Positions 1 to 5,217 of a DNA stretch of 5,217 bases are shown here, one piece after another. This stretch comes from an uncultured Selenomonadaceae bacterium. GTDB taxonomy: Bacteria; Bacillota; Negativicutes; Selenomonadales; Selenomonadaceae. The notes under the pieces were generated by a model, which saw nothing but the letters and a program-made list of their open reading frames with translations, did no database searches and had not been told where the DNA came from. Position numbers and translations under genes: made by a program. The stretch covers positions 1 through 5,217 of the forward strand of contig CATYZV010000150.1 in the NCBI GenBank assembly GCA_958415865.1. The letters are read 5' to 3'. The first letter of the stretch is position 1. The number at the start of each line of letters is the position of its first letter.

Positions 1-41
1 TTATTATATATTTATATGATGATAAGCTGCTGTGCAGTTTT

Positions 42-50
42 AGGGAAGGG
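42..50 (+). promoter_or_regulatory. Ribosome binding site of the substrate-binding protein gene
   Basis: This purine-rich AGGGAAGGG run directly abuts the ATG at 51, which is too close for that codon. It lies 9 nt before the in-frame GTG at 60, a normal distance. The site therefore argues for GTG 60 as the start. The remaining upstream bases (1-41) are A/T-rich, and I see no convincing promoter in them. Confidence 0.6.
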
Positions 51-59
51 ATGAGTTTT

Positions 60-1025
60 GTGAAGAAATTATTTGTAGCTGTGCTGTGCATTTTCTCGCT
101 GCTCATATCGGCTTGCGGTTCTGATTCGTCGCAGTCATCGGGCGTGTCGGAAGTGCCGGAGGCGAAGTCGGAGGTGCAGACGCTGCGTGTCGGTTTGATG
201 CCGGATATTGATTCTATACCGTTCATCATTGCTCAGGAGAAGGGCTTTTTTAAGGAAGAAGGCGTGAATGTAGAGCTGGAGCATTTCAAGAGTGCGATGG
301 ACCGTGATTCGGCATTGCAGAGCGGCAATCTTGACGGTGCTGTGTCTGATATGCTGGCTGCGGGCTTTGCTAAGGAAGGCGGTTTTGATGTCAAGATAAC
401 GTCTAGTACGAACGGTAATTACTGTCTCGTGGCCGGTACGGCTAATCAGGCGCAGTCGTTGGCGCAGATGCAGGGGCAAAATATTTCTGTGTCGAAGAAT
501 ACGATAATAGAGTTTGTGCTGGATCAGATGCTGTCTCGCAGCCAGATGACGGAAAGTGATATCAATAAGACTGTCATTCCGCAGATTCCGACGCGCTTGG
601 AGATGCTTCAGAATGGTCAGCTTGATGCTGCTGTGCTGCCGGAGCCGATGGGCAGCATTGCTGTGAAAAACGGCAGCCATATGATAGATTCGTCCGAGCA
701 GATGAAGTTAAATCCCGGTGTTATGGTGTTTACGGCTGACAGCATAAAGGATAAGGGCGATGCTATCAAGGCGATGTACAGGGCTTATGACAAGGCTATC
801 GACTATATCAATAACACACCGCAGAGCGAATACATGGATCTCGTGATTGAAAAGGCAGGGCTTCCGCCTGCTGCTAAGGATGCACTGACGATGCCCAAGT
901 ACTTTAAGGCGAGCCTGCCGGCGCAGTCTGACTGGGATGCTTCTATCAAGTGGCTCAATGACAAGGGCTTGGTCAAGCAGTCATTCGATTATGAGGATAT
1001 TGTCAGCGATCTGCTGAGACGGTAA
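60..1025 (+). CDS. ABC transporter substrate-binding lipoprotein, NitT/TauT (SsuA/NMT1-like) family
   Basis: This is the extracytoplasmic solute receptor of an ABC importer. With a GTG start at 60 it is 321 aa; the ATG at 51 would add three residues but has no room for a ribosome binding site. The N-terminus is a classic lipoprotein signal: two Lys, a hydrophobic stretch at about 4-16 and the lipobox I-S-A-C with the lipidated Cys at 19. A Ser/Glu-rich linker follows (about 20-41). The mature domain opens with LRVGLMPDIDSIPFIIA (42-58) and EKGFFKEEGVNVEL, the usual lobe-1 start of NMT1/SsuA-type binding proteins. The LPEP motif at 193-196 is typical of the second half of this superfamily. Length is normal for the family. 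The ATPase and permease genes follow directly. Members bind sulfonates, nitrate, pyrimidine precursors and other small molecules, and I cannot tell which applies here. Lysine codons are almost all AAG, unlike the mixed use in the genes downstream. Confidence 0.9.
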   Translation: MKKLFVAVLCIFSLLISACGSDSSQSSGVSEVPEAKSEVQTLRVGLMPDIDSIPFIIAQEKGFFKEEGVNVELEHFKSAMDRDSALQSGNLDGAVSDMLAAGFAKEGGFDVKITSSTNGNYCLVAGTANQAQSLAQMQGQNISVSKNTIIEFVLDQMLSRSQMTESDINKTVIPQIPTRLEMLQNGQLDAAVLPEPMGSIAVKNGSHMIDSSEQMKLNPGVMVFTADSIKDKGDAIKAMYRAYDKAIDYINNTPQSEYMDLVIEKAGLPPAAKDALTMPKYFKASLPAQSDWDASIKWLNDKGLVKQSFDYEDIVSDLLRR

Positions 1026-1050
1026 TTGCAGGAAGTGAAGTAACAAGGCA

Positions 1051-1791
1051 ATGATAGAAATACGCAATGTATCTGCCGGCTACGGTGCAGAAAAAGTGCT
1101 AAACAGCGTCAATATCAGGCTCGACGACGGGACTACTGCGGCATTGATCGGCCCGTCAGGCTGCGGCAAATCGACGCTGCTCAATATCACCGCCGGGCTT
1201 AACCGCCGCTACACGGGAGTAGTTAAGATCAAGGGCAAAACTCCCAGCCCTGCCAGCCAGTGCATTGGCTACATTCCGCAAAATTACGGGCTGCTGCCGT
1301 GGCTGAAGGTCAAGGATAATATCATGCTCGGGCTGCGTATAAAGGAGGGCAGCAAGGCAAAGTTCCCGGCGGCACTAACTGAGATGCTGGGGCTTACGCC
1401 TCTTTTAAAGCGGTATCCGCGTGAACTGAGCGGCGGGCAGAAGCAGCGCGTCAGCTTGGCGCGTGCCTTTGCTCTGCGGGCGGATCTTCTGCTGATGGAT
1501 GAGCCTTTTTCGGCTCTCGACGCTATAACGCGCGAGGAAATGCAGGATGTATTCATAGGTCTATGGAAAAAGCAGCAGGTATCGACTATCTTCGTAACAC
1601 ATTATGTGGAAGAAGCTCTTTACATGGGCCAAAAGATCATCGTTATGACGAATCTGCCTTCATCTGTCTATAAAATCATCGACAATCCCTTGTTCGGCGA
1701 CCGTGATTTCCGTGAAAAAGCTGAGTTTGCCCGTCTGGCTAGAATGCTGCGGCTGTATCTGCGAAAGGCAGGTGAGCAAAGTGAAGAGTAA
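1051..1791 (+). CDS. ABC transporter ATP-binding protein, NitT/TauT (SsuB/TauB-like) family
   Basis: This 246-aa cytoplasmic ATPase would energise the importer as a dimer. All nucleotide-binding elements are present: aromatic A-loop Tyr11, Walker A GPSGCGKST (34-42), Q-loop Gln77 in YIPQNYGLLPW, signature LSGGQKQR (126-133), Walker B LLLMDEP (146-152) with catalytic Glu151, D-loop SALD (154-157) and switch His184 in VTHYVEEA. The GLLPWLKVKDNI segment after the Q-loop is characteristic of the SsuB/TauB branch. Length matches that group (about 240-260 aa). The ATG at 1051 is preceded by a close AAGG (1045-1048) and a more distant GGAAGTGAAG (1031-1040), so its ribosome binding site is not ideal. 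The gap to the binding-protein gene is only 25 nt, and the last 11 nt overlap the permease gene. It looks intact and functional. Confidence 0.92.
   Translation: MIEIRNVSAGYGAEKVLNSVNIRLDDGTTAALIGPSGCGKSTLLNITAGLNRRYTGVVKIKGKTPSPASQCIGYIPQNYGLLPWLKVKDNIMLGLRIKEGSKAKFPAALTEMLGLTPLLKRYPRELSGGQKQRVSLARAFALRADLLLMDEPFSALDAITREEMQDVFIGLWKKQQVSTIFVTHYVEEALYMGQKIIVMTNLPSSVYKIIDNPLFGDRDFREKAEFARLARMLRLYLRKAGEQSEE
1770..1776 (+). promoter_or_regulatory. Ribosome binding site of the permease gene, inside the ATPase gene
   Basis: AGGTGAG lies just before the GTG at 1781 (5 nt after GGTGA), within the coding sequence of the ATPase. It selects GTG 1781 over the upstream ATG at 1703, which would force a 26-residue Cys-rich extension read out of frame through the conserved ATPase gene. 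Confidence 0.6.
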
Positions 1792-2518
1792 TGCCATTTA
1801 TTACCTTCCGGCGGCACTGGTTCTCTGCATAGTATGGTATTTTATTTCACTATTAGTTAATCTGCCGATAATTCCCACGCCGCTTATGGCAGCTGAACGC
1901 CTGATGGATATTTTCAGCAGCACGATAATGATCCATATGCTCTACAGCCTTTGGCGCATTGCTGCCGGAGTGGCACTTGCCGTAGCGGTCGGCGTGCCGC
2001 TGGGTATGCTCATGGGCTATTTCAAGACGGCGGATACGCTGCTGGCACCTGTTGTCTATCTGACGTATCCTGTGCCCAAGATCGCGCTGCTGCCCATACT
2101 GATGCTGCTGGCAGGCATAGGCGAGCTGCCTAAAGTCATCATGATATTTTTGATCGTCGTCTTTCAGCTCTTAGTAGCACTGCGCGATGGCGTGCAGGCA
2201 ATTCCCAAGGAGATGTTTTATCCGCTCTACAGCCTAGGCGCATCGCTCAAAGATATATTCTGCCTGATACTATTTCCTGCCGTGCTGCCCAATTTCATCA
2301 CGGCACTGCGCGTGGCGATGGGCACTGCCGTATCGGTGCTGTTTTTCACAGAGACTTTCGGCACGAAATACGGCATGGGCTATTTCATCATGGATGCGTG
2401 GCTGCGCGTCAATTACCTCGATATGTATGCAGGAATTATCGTGCTGAGCCTTATGGGGCTGTGCCTATTCGGAATCTTGGATCTATGCGAGTACCGCTTC
2501 TGTCGTTGGAAAAAATAA
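1781..2518 (+). CDS. ABC transporter permease, NitT/TauT (SsuC/TauC-like) family
   Basis: This is the integral membrane subunit of the importer, 245 aa from a GTG start at 1781. The open frame extends back to ATG 1703, but that extension only mirrors the ATPase gene. I see about six hydrophobic segments: roughly 8-28, 58-79, 89-112, 119-134, 172-196 and 215-238. The cytoplasmic loop that docks onto the ATPase is recognisable at about 144-170 as EMFYPLYSLGASLKDIF followed by ILFPAVLP, matching the EAA-loop pattern (LGAS...F...PAxLP) of SsuC/TauC permeases. The segment YPVPKIALLPILMLLAGIGE (96-115) is also typical of the family. Length is at the usual size of about 250 aa, so two copies would form the channel. 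The 11-nt overlap with the ATPase gene suggests translational coupling. The C-terminus ends in a short basic tail (FCRWKK). Substrate is unknown. Confidence 0.9.
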   Translation: MKSNAIYYLPAALVLCIVWYFISLLVNLPIIPTPLMAAERLMDIFSSTIMIHMLYSLWRIAAGVALAVAVGVPLGMLMGYFKTADTLLAPVVYLTYPVPKIALLPILMLLAGIGELPKVIMIFLIVVFQLLVALRDGVQAIPKEMFYPLYSLGASLKDIFCLILFPAVLPNFITALRVAMGTAVSVLFFTETFGTKYGMGYFIMDAWLRVNYLDMYAGIIVLSLMGLCLFGILDLCEYRFCRWKK

Positions 2519-2521
2519 AAT

Positions 2522-2535
2522 TTTTTTGCAAAAAA
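2522..2535. repeat. A/T palindrome after the permease gene
   Basis: TTTTTTGCAAAAAA is a perfect 14-bp palindrome starting 4 nt after the permease stop. It has almost no G/C and no hairpin loop, so it is a poor intrinsic terminator. No other terminator follows the importer operon, so read-through into the next gene is possible. Confidence 0.5.
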
Positions 2536-2536
2536 T

Positions 2537-2561
2537 AGAGGCGTTCTCCTACCTCTGGTAG
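2537..2561 (+). repeat. Two overlapping short inverted repeats
   Basis: AGGAG-type pairing is possible in two ways. AGAGG (2537-2541) can pair with CCTCT (2552-2556), and CTACC (2549-2553) can pair with GGTAG (2557-2561) around a TCT loop. The pairs share bases 2552-2553, so they exclude each other. The second dyad overlaps the proposed -10 element at 2559-2564 and could equally be a protein-binding operator. Stems of five base pairs can arise by chance. Confidence 0.3.
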
Positions 2562-2564
2562 AAT
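2556..2564 (+). promoter_or_regulatory. Possible extended -10 promoter for the 168-aa gene
   Basis: TGGTAGAAT fits the extended -10 pattern TGN followed by TAGAAT (five of six consensus bases). The hexamer 17 bp upstream (TAGAGG) is not a good -35, which extended -10 promoters tolerate. Transcription would begin near 2571, leaving a leader of about 115 nt. This is a single-site pattern match and therefore tentative. Confidence 0.35.
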
Positions 2565-2580
2565 ACTATATAGGTAAAGT

Positions 2581-2643
2581 TCAGCGATGAGGGAAATGCT
2601 GATTGGGAAATGCCATCACCATATGGCGAATTGCGTGATGGCA
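2581..2643 (+). promoter_or_regulatory. Candidate structured leader: two hairpins and a direct repeat
   Basis: Hairpin 1 pairs TCAGC (2581-2585) with GCTGA (2598-2602). Hairpin 2 pairs TGCCATCAC (2611-2619) with GTGATGGCA (2635-2643), a perfect 9-bp stem around a 15-nt loop. GGGAAATGC occurs twice, at 2591-2599 and 2605-2613, once in each hairpin region. An 8-bp palindrome, CCATATGG (2619-2626), sits at the top of hairpin 2. No U-run follows hairpin 2, so it is not an intrinsic terminator. The structure ends 27 nt before the ribosome binding site. It matches no riboswitch class I can recognise. It could be an RNA structure or a DNA-binding site. Confidence 0.4.
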
Positions 2644-2670
2644 AGGTTATCAAAGAGAGAAAATCGAAAA

Positions 2671-2677
2671 AGAGAGG
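2671..2677 (+). promoter_or_regulatory. Ribosome binding site of the 168-aa gene
   Basis: AGAGAGG lies 10 nt before ATG 2688 and decides this start over the in-frame ATG at 2610. The latter sits at the base of hairpin 2 and would add 26 mostly charged residues encoded by the leader. Confidence 0.6.
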
Positions 2678-2687
2678 TTCACTGTCA

Positions 2688-3194
2688 ATGAAAGTAAATC
2701 TTTACATTAACAAGCAAGGATTTAAAGAAAATACTTTTAGAGTTGCGTTCAAAGAGCTGGTAAAATTCGCGCCGGTCGGTGCTCAGCCCAATGCAGTTTA
2801 CTTGGTCGGCAGATATGAAGCAAAGGACGACGAATGCAGCTGCGATGTACCGTACAACAAGAAGTATGAAAATAGATATTTTGCACTGCCGGTCAGCGAT
2901 AAAGAACGCGGCTTTTTCAATATGACGACTATTCTCTGCAACAATGATCTGAGCGATTATGCAGTCATCAACGAAGCTAATATGAACGCCGTAGTAGCAG
3001 CTTTGCTGGAAAAGACAGATAAAGCAAATTCCACCTGCATCAATTTTGAATATGTGGGCAGCCGCTCCCGTGAAGTGCAAAAGATCATGGAAGAAATAGC
3101 AGATTCGAGATTCGTCGCTATCATCAATATGCTTAACGATTGGGCAAAAGAAGAAAAACAAAATACGGAATTTAAATTGCAGATTGAATTCTAA
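2688..3194 (+). CDS. Hypothetical protein, 168 aa, unrecognised
   Basis: I do not recognise this protein. From ATG 2688 it is 168 aa, probably soluble and cytoplasmic, with no signal peptide or membrane segment. It begins MKVNLYINKQGFKENTFRV, which looks like a beta strand and turn. It then has a conserved-looking VYLVGRYEAKDDECSCDVPY stretch (37-56). The C-terminal part (about 95-168) looks mainly helical and charged. Four cysteines (50, 52, 84, 117) include a C-x-C pair, which could bind metal or be redox-active, but there is no classical zinc motif. Codon use and the ribosome binding site look like a genuine gene, and a strong terminator follows 12 nt after the stop. It lies on the same strand as the importer operon, 169 nt downstream. 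The separate leader and possible promoter suggest it is expressed on its own. Confidence 0.75.
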   Translation: MKVNLYINKQGFKENTFRVAFKELVKFAPVGAQPNAVYLVGRYEAKDDECSCDVPYNKKYENRYFALPVSDKERGFFNMTTILCNNDLSDYAVINEANMNAVVAALLEKTDKANSTCINFEYVGSRSREVQKIMEEIADSRFVAIINMLNDWAKEEKQNTEFKLQIEF

Positions 3195-3206
3195 GTAGAT
3201 TCACGC

Positions 3207-3251
3207 AAAAAAAATCACCGTCTTGCTAATGTACAAAGACGGTGATTTTTT
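3207..3251. terminator. Bidirectional intrinsic terminator between convergent genes
   Basis: The core stem TCACCGTCTT (3215-3224) pairs with AAGACGGTGA (3236-3245) around an 11-nt loop. Flanking A and T runs (3209-3214 with 3246-3251) extend it to 16 bp. On the plus strand six T follow the stem, and on the minus strand eight T follow it (complement of A 3207-3214). It therefore can terminate both the 168-aa gene and the convergent ABC-F gene, whose stops lie on either side. Confidence 0.92.
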
Positions 3252-3274
3252 ATAAGGACAGCTTATCAAATAAG

Positions 3275-5173
3275 TCAGCTGTTTTCGGCTATTTCCTCAA
3301 GATATGCCCAGCGGTCCATGAGCTGTTCCAGCTTTTCTTGCAGACGCTGTTCTTCTTTGGTCAATTCATTCAGCTTGCCATAGTCAGAGGCATTCTGCGC
3401 CATTTGAAGCTGTACTGCTTTTAATTCTCCTTCGGCAGAGGCGATTACGGCTTCGATTTCGTCATATTCTTTCTGTTCTTTGAACGACAGCTTTTTAGCG
3501 GAAGCTGTTTTCGTTTTTTCCTTGGCGGGAGCTTTAGCAGGCTTTACTTCTGCGGCCGCGGCGGATTTCTGTGCTTCTTCGCGTTCTTCTACGCCTTTGT
3601 AATAGGAATAGCCGCCGGGATACTGGCGCAGCGTATGGTCTTTTTGGTAGACGAAGACTTTATCGGCAAGGCGGTCGATGAAAAAGCGGTCATGCGACAC
3701 GAAGATGATCGCGCCGGAAAAGTCGTCGATGAACTGTTCCAAGATGGACATTGTTTCCAGATCCAAATCATTCGTAGGTTCATCGAGCAGCAGCACATTG
3801 GGCGCGCCCATCAGAATGCGCAGCAGATAGAGGCGGCGGCGTTCCCCGCCGGACAGCTTGACAATCGGAGTCCACTGCAGTGTGCCGGGGAATAAAAACC
3901 GCTCCATGAGCTGGGAGGCACTGAGACTTGTGCCGTCTGCCAGCGTGATGTAATTTGCCGCTTCCTTGATGTATTCGATGGCACGCATACGTTCGTCCAT
4001 GTCGATGTTCTTCTGCGTGAAATAGCCTATCTTCACGGTCTGTCCTATCGTTACGGTGCCCGATGTAGGCTGAAGCTTTCCTGCGATGAGGTTGAGCAGC
4101 GTCGTCTTGCCCGATCCGTTCGGTCCTAAGATGCCCACGCGGTCATTGCGCAGCACCGTATAAGTGAAATCGCGCAGAATCGGCTTGCCGCTGGCTTCAT
4201 AGCTGACATTTTCCAATTCAATTACAGTCCTGCCGAGGCGTGAGCCGGCAAGCCCTATTTCTATCTTGCCGCGTTCGATATCCACCTTTTGATTTTTTAC
4301 TTCTTCATACCGTTCAAGGCGGGCACGCTGCTTGGTAGAGCGAGCCTGCGCACCGCGGCGGACCCACTTCAATTCGTTGCGCAGGAAATTCTGCCTCTTC
4401 TGCTCAGAAGCCTCTTCGCGCTCGATGCGCGCCGCCTTCAATTCGAGAAACTGCGTGTAATTGCCGGTGTATACATACGATTTACCCTTATCAAGCTCCA
4501 GTATCTTAGTCGCAGCAGCATCGAGGAAATAGCGGTCGTGCGTAACCATTATCAGCGCGCACTTCAGCTTCTTGATATAATCTTCCAGCCAGCCGATAGT
4601 CTCACTGTCGAGATGGTTCGTCGGTTCATCCAGCAGCAGCAGATCACAGGGCTGAATCAAAGCACTAGCCAGCGCAAGGCGTTTCTGCTGACCGCCCGAC
4701 AGTGTCTTTACCTTGGCAGAATAATCATTGAGCCCCAGCTTCGTCAAAACAGTCTTGGCATCGCTTTCCAGCTGCCAGCCTCCAAGCTCATCTATTTTGC
4801 CCGACAAGCTGATGATCTTATCAGCAAGTGAAGCATCCTCAGGATGGCGGCGGCTTTCCTCCAGCACCGATTCATAAGCATAGAGAGCCTTCATCAAAGG
4901 CTGCACACCGCGGAACGCCTCCTTGAGCACCGTACTTTCCGGTTCAAACACCTTATCCTGCGCCAGATACTCAATGCGGGCATTCTTGCCCGTGATGATC
5001 TCACCGCTGTCCTTCGGCTCCAGACCGGCGATGACCTTGATGAAAGTAGACTTGCCCGTGCCATTGACACCGACAATGCCGACTTTATCCCCGTCAGCAA
5101 GGCTGAAATTGACATCAGAGAATAAGACTTTCTCTCCGTATGATTTAGAGAGATGCTCTATAGTTAAAATCAA
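3275..5173 (-). CDS. uup: ABC-F family ATPase, Uup-like
   Basis: This is a soluble tandem ABC ATPase without membrane segments. ABC-F proteins bind the ribosomal E site and act on stalled or blocked translation; Uup is also linked to DNA-repair and transposon-excision phenotypes. From TTG 5173 it is 632 aa (635 aa from GTG 5182, the length I recall for E. coli Uup). Domain 1 has Walker A GVNGTGKST (35-43), signature LSGGQQKR (158-165), Walker B ending Asp182-Glu183 and His212. The interdomain linker (about 250-300) carries WVRRGAQAR (270-278), the tRNA-contacting type of linker. Domain 2 has Walker A GPNGSGKTT (350-358), signature LSGGERRR (439-446), Asp463-Glu464 and His493. An Ala/Lys/Pro-rich hinge (about 535-560) leads to a coiled-coil C-terminal domain (about 561-632), the Uup hallmark. 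All catalytic residues are intact. It could alternatively be another ABC-F subgroup. A resistance-type ABC-F is unlikely because of this C-terminal domain and its housekeeping look. Confidence 0.9.
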   Translation of the reverse strand: MILTIEHLSKSYGEKVLFSDVNFSLADGDKVGIVGVNGTGKSTFIKVIAGLEPKDSGEIITGKNARIEYLAQDKVFEPESTVLKEAFRGVQPLMKALYAYESVLEESRRHPEDASLADKIISLSGKIDELGGWQLESDAKTVLTKLGLNDYSAKVKTLSGGQQKRLALASALIQPCDLLLLDEPTNHLDSETIGWLEDYIKKLKCALIMVTHDRYFLDAAATKILELDKGKSYVYTGNYTQFLELKAARIEREEASEQKRQNFLRNELKWVRRGAQARSTKQRARLERYEEVKNQKVDIERGKIEIGLAGSRLGRTVIELENVSYEASGKPILRDFTYTVLRNDRVGILGPNGSGKTTLLNLIAGKLQPTSGTVTIGQTVKIGYFTQKNIDMDERMRAIEYIKEAANYITLADGTSLSASQLMERFLFPGTLQWTPIVKLSGGERRRLYLLRILMGAPNVLLLDEPTNDLDLETMSILEQFIDDFSGAIIFVSHDRFFIDRLADKVFVYQKDHTLRQYPGGYSYYKGVEEREEAQKSAAAAEVKPAKAPAKEKTKTASAKKLSFKEQKEYDEIEAVIASAEGELKAVQLQMAQNASDYGKLNELTKEEQRLQEKLEQLMDRWAYLEEIAENS

Positions 5174-5179
5174 TAATAT

Positions 5180-5188
5180 CACTCTTTC
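5180..5188 (-). promoter_or_regulatory. uup: Ribosome binding site of the ABC-F gene
   Basis: On the minus strand AAAGAGTGA precedes the in-frame TTG at 5173 by 6 nt. It overlaps the GTG at 5182, which has essentially no spacing. The TTG start yields MILTIEHLSKSYGEK, a normal ABC-F N-terminus, whereas the GTG start adds M-I-L before it. Confidence 0.5.
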
Positions 5189-5205
5189 TATAATAAACTG
5201 ATATC

Positions 5206-5214
5206 ATTATATCA
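5206..5214 (-). promoter_or_regulatory. Extended -10 promoter of the ABC-F gene
   Basis: The minus strand reads TGATATAAT from 5214 to 5206: a TGN extension plus a perfect TATAAT. Transcription would start near 5199, giving a leader of about 25 nt. The -35 region lies beyond the window. An 8-bp palindrome TGATATCA (5199-5206) covers the space between the -10 and the start point and might be an operator, though A/T-rich palindromes are common here. Confidence 0.6.
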
Positions 5215-5217
5215 TAT

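Noticed and set aside
135..680. 181-aa open frame on the minus strand inside the binding-protein gene
   Set aside because: It is antisense to a well-supported gene, is rich in His/Arg/Leu as expected for a shadow frame, and has no recognisable domain.
2510..2535. A/T-rich dyads after the permease as an intrinsic terminator
   Set aside because: The stems contain almost no G/C pairs and no stable G/C-rich hairpin precedes the T run, so efficient termination is not supported.
2610..2687. ATG 2610 as the start of the 168-aa gene
   Set aside because: It lacks a well-placed ribosome binding site and would translate through the hairpin, whereas ATG 2688 has AGAGAGG at 10 nt.
2571..2687. Known riboswitch (TPP, SAM, preQ1, fluoride, cobalamin)
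   Set aside because: I could not find the conserved core motifs of these classes. A proper covariance-model search would be needed to exclude divergent members.
2685..3161. 158-aa open frame on the minus strand opposite the 168-aa gene
   Set aside because: It covers the same bases as the plus-strand gene. The plus strand has the ribosome binding site and is followed by the terminator, while the minus-strand frame is a Cys/Phe/Ile-rich shadow.
4289..4831. 180-aa open frame on the plus strand opposite the ABC-F gene
   Set aside because: It mirrors conserved ABC-F motifs on the other strand, so its length reflects constraint on that gene and not coding of its own.
3275..5173. ABC-F gene as an antibiotic-resistance determinant
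   Set aside because: The C-terminal coiled-coil domain and linker point to the housekeeping Uup type, and there is no leader-peptide attenuator or mobile element nearby.

Overview
The window reads as ordinary bacterial chromosome with moderate GC. It contains one probable transport operon, one unrecognised small gene and one translation-associated ATPase. Frequent GTG/TTG starts with purine-rich ribosome binding sites, and the style of the lipoprotein and ABC proteins, fit a Firmicute. A Negativicute such as a Selenomonas or Mitsuokella relative is my best guess. That assignment is inference from protein flavour only, since no marker gene is present.

Positions 60-2518 (+) hold a complete ABC importer of the NitT/TauT (SsuA/TauA-like) superfamily: a lipoprotein substrate-binding protein, an ATPase and a single permease. 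The ATPase follows the binding protein after 25 nt, and the permease start overlaps the end of the ATPase gene by 11 nt, so the three are very probably co-transcribed and partly translationally coupled. The binding protein would sit on the outer face of the cytoplasmic membrane and hand substrate to a permease dimer driven by an ATPase dimer. The substrate cannot be read from the sequence.

Positions 2519-2687 hold no gene. They contain an A/T palindrome, a possible extended -10 promoter overlapping a short dyad, a 9-bp direct repeat and two hairpins, the second with a perfect 9-bp stem. This looks like the leader of the next gene, a 168-aa protein (2688-3194, +) that I do not recognise.

A strong bidirectional terminator (about 3207-3251) separates this gene from a convergent gene on the minus strand (5173-3275), an ABC-F family protein closest to Uup. 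It has two ATPase domains, the typical interdomain linker and a C-terminal coiled-coil domain. Its promoter, an extended -10 with a perfect TATAAT, lies at the right edge of the window.

I see no mobile element, CRISPR array, rRNA, tRNA or convincing novel system. The most unusual part is the structured leader and its unrecognised gene at 2540-3194.
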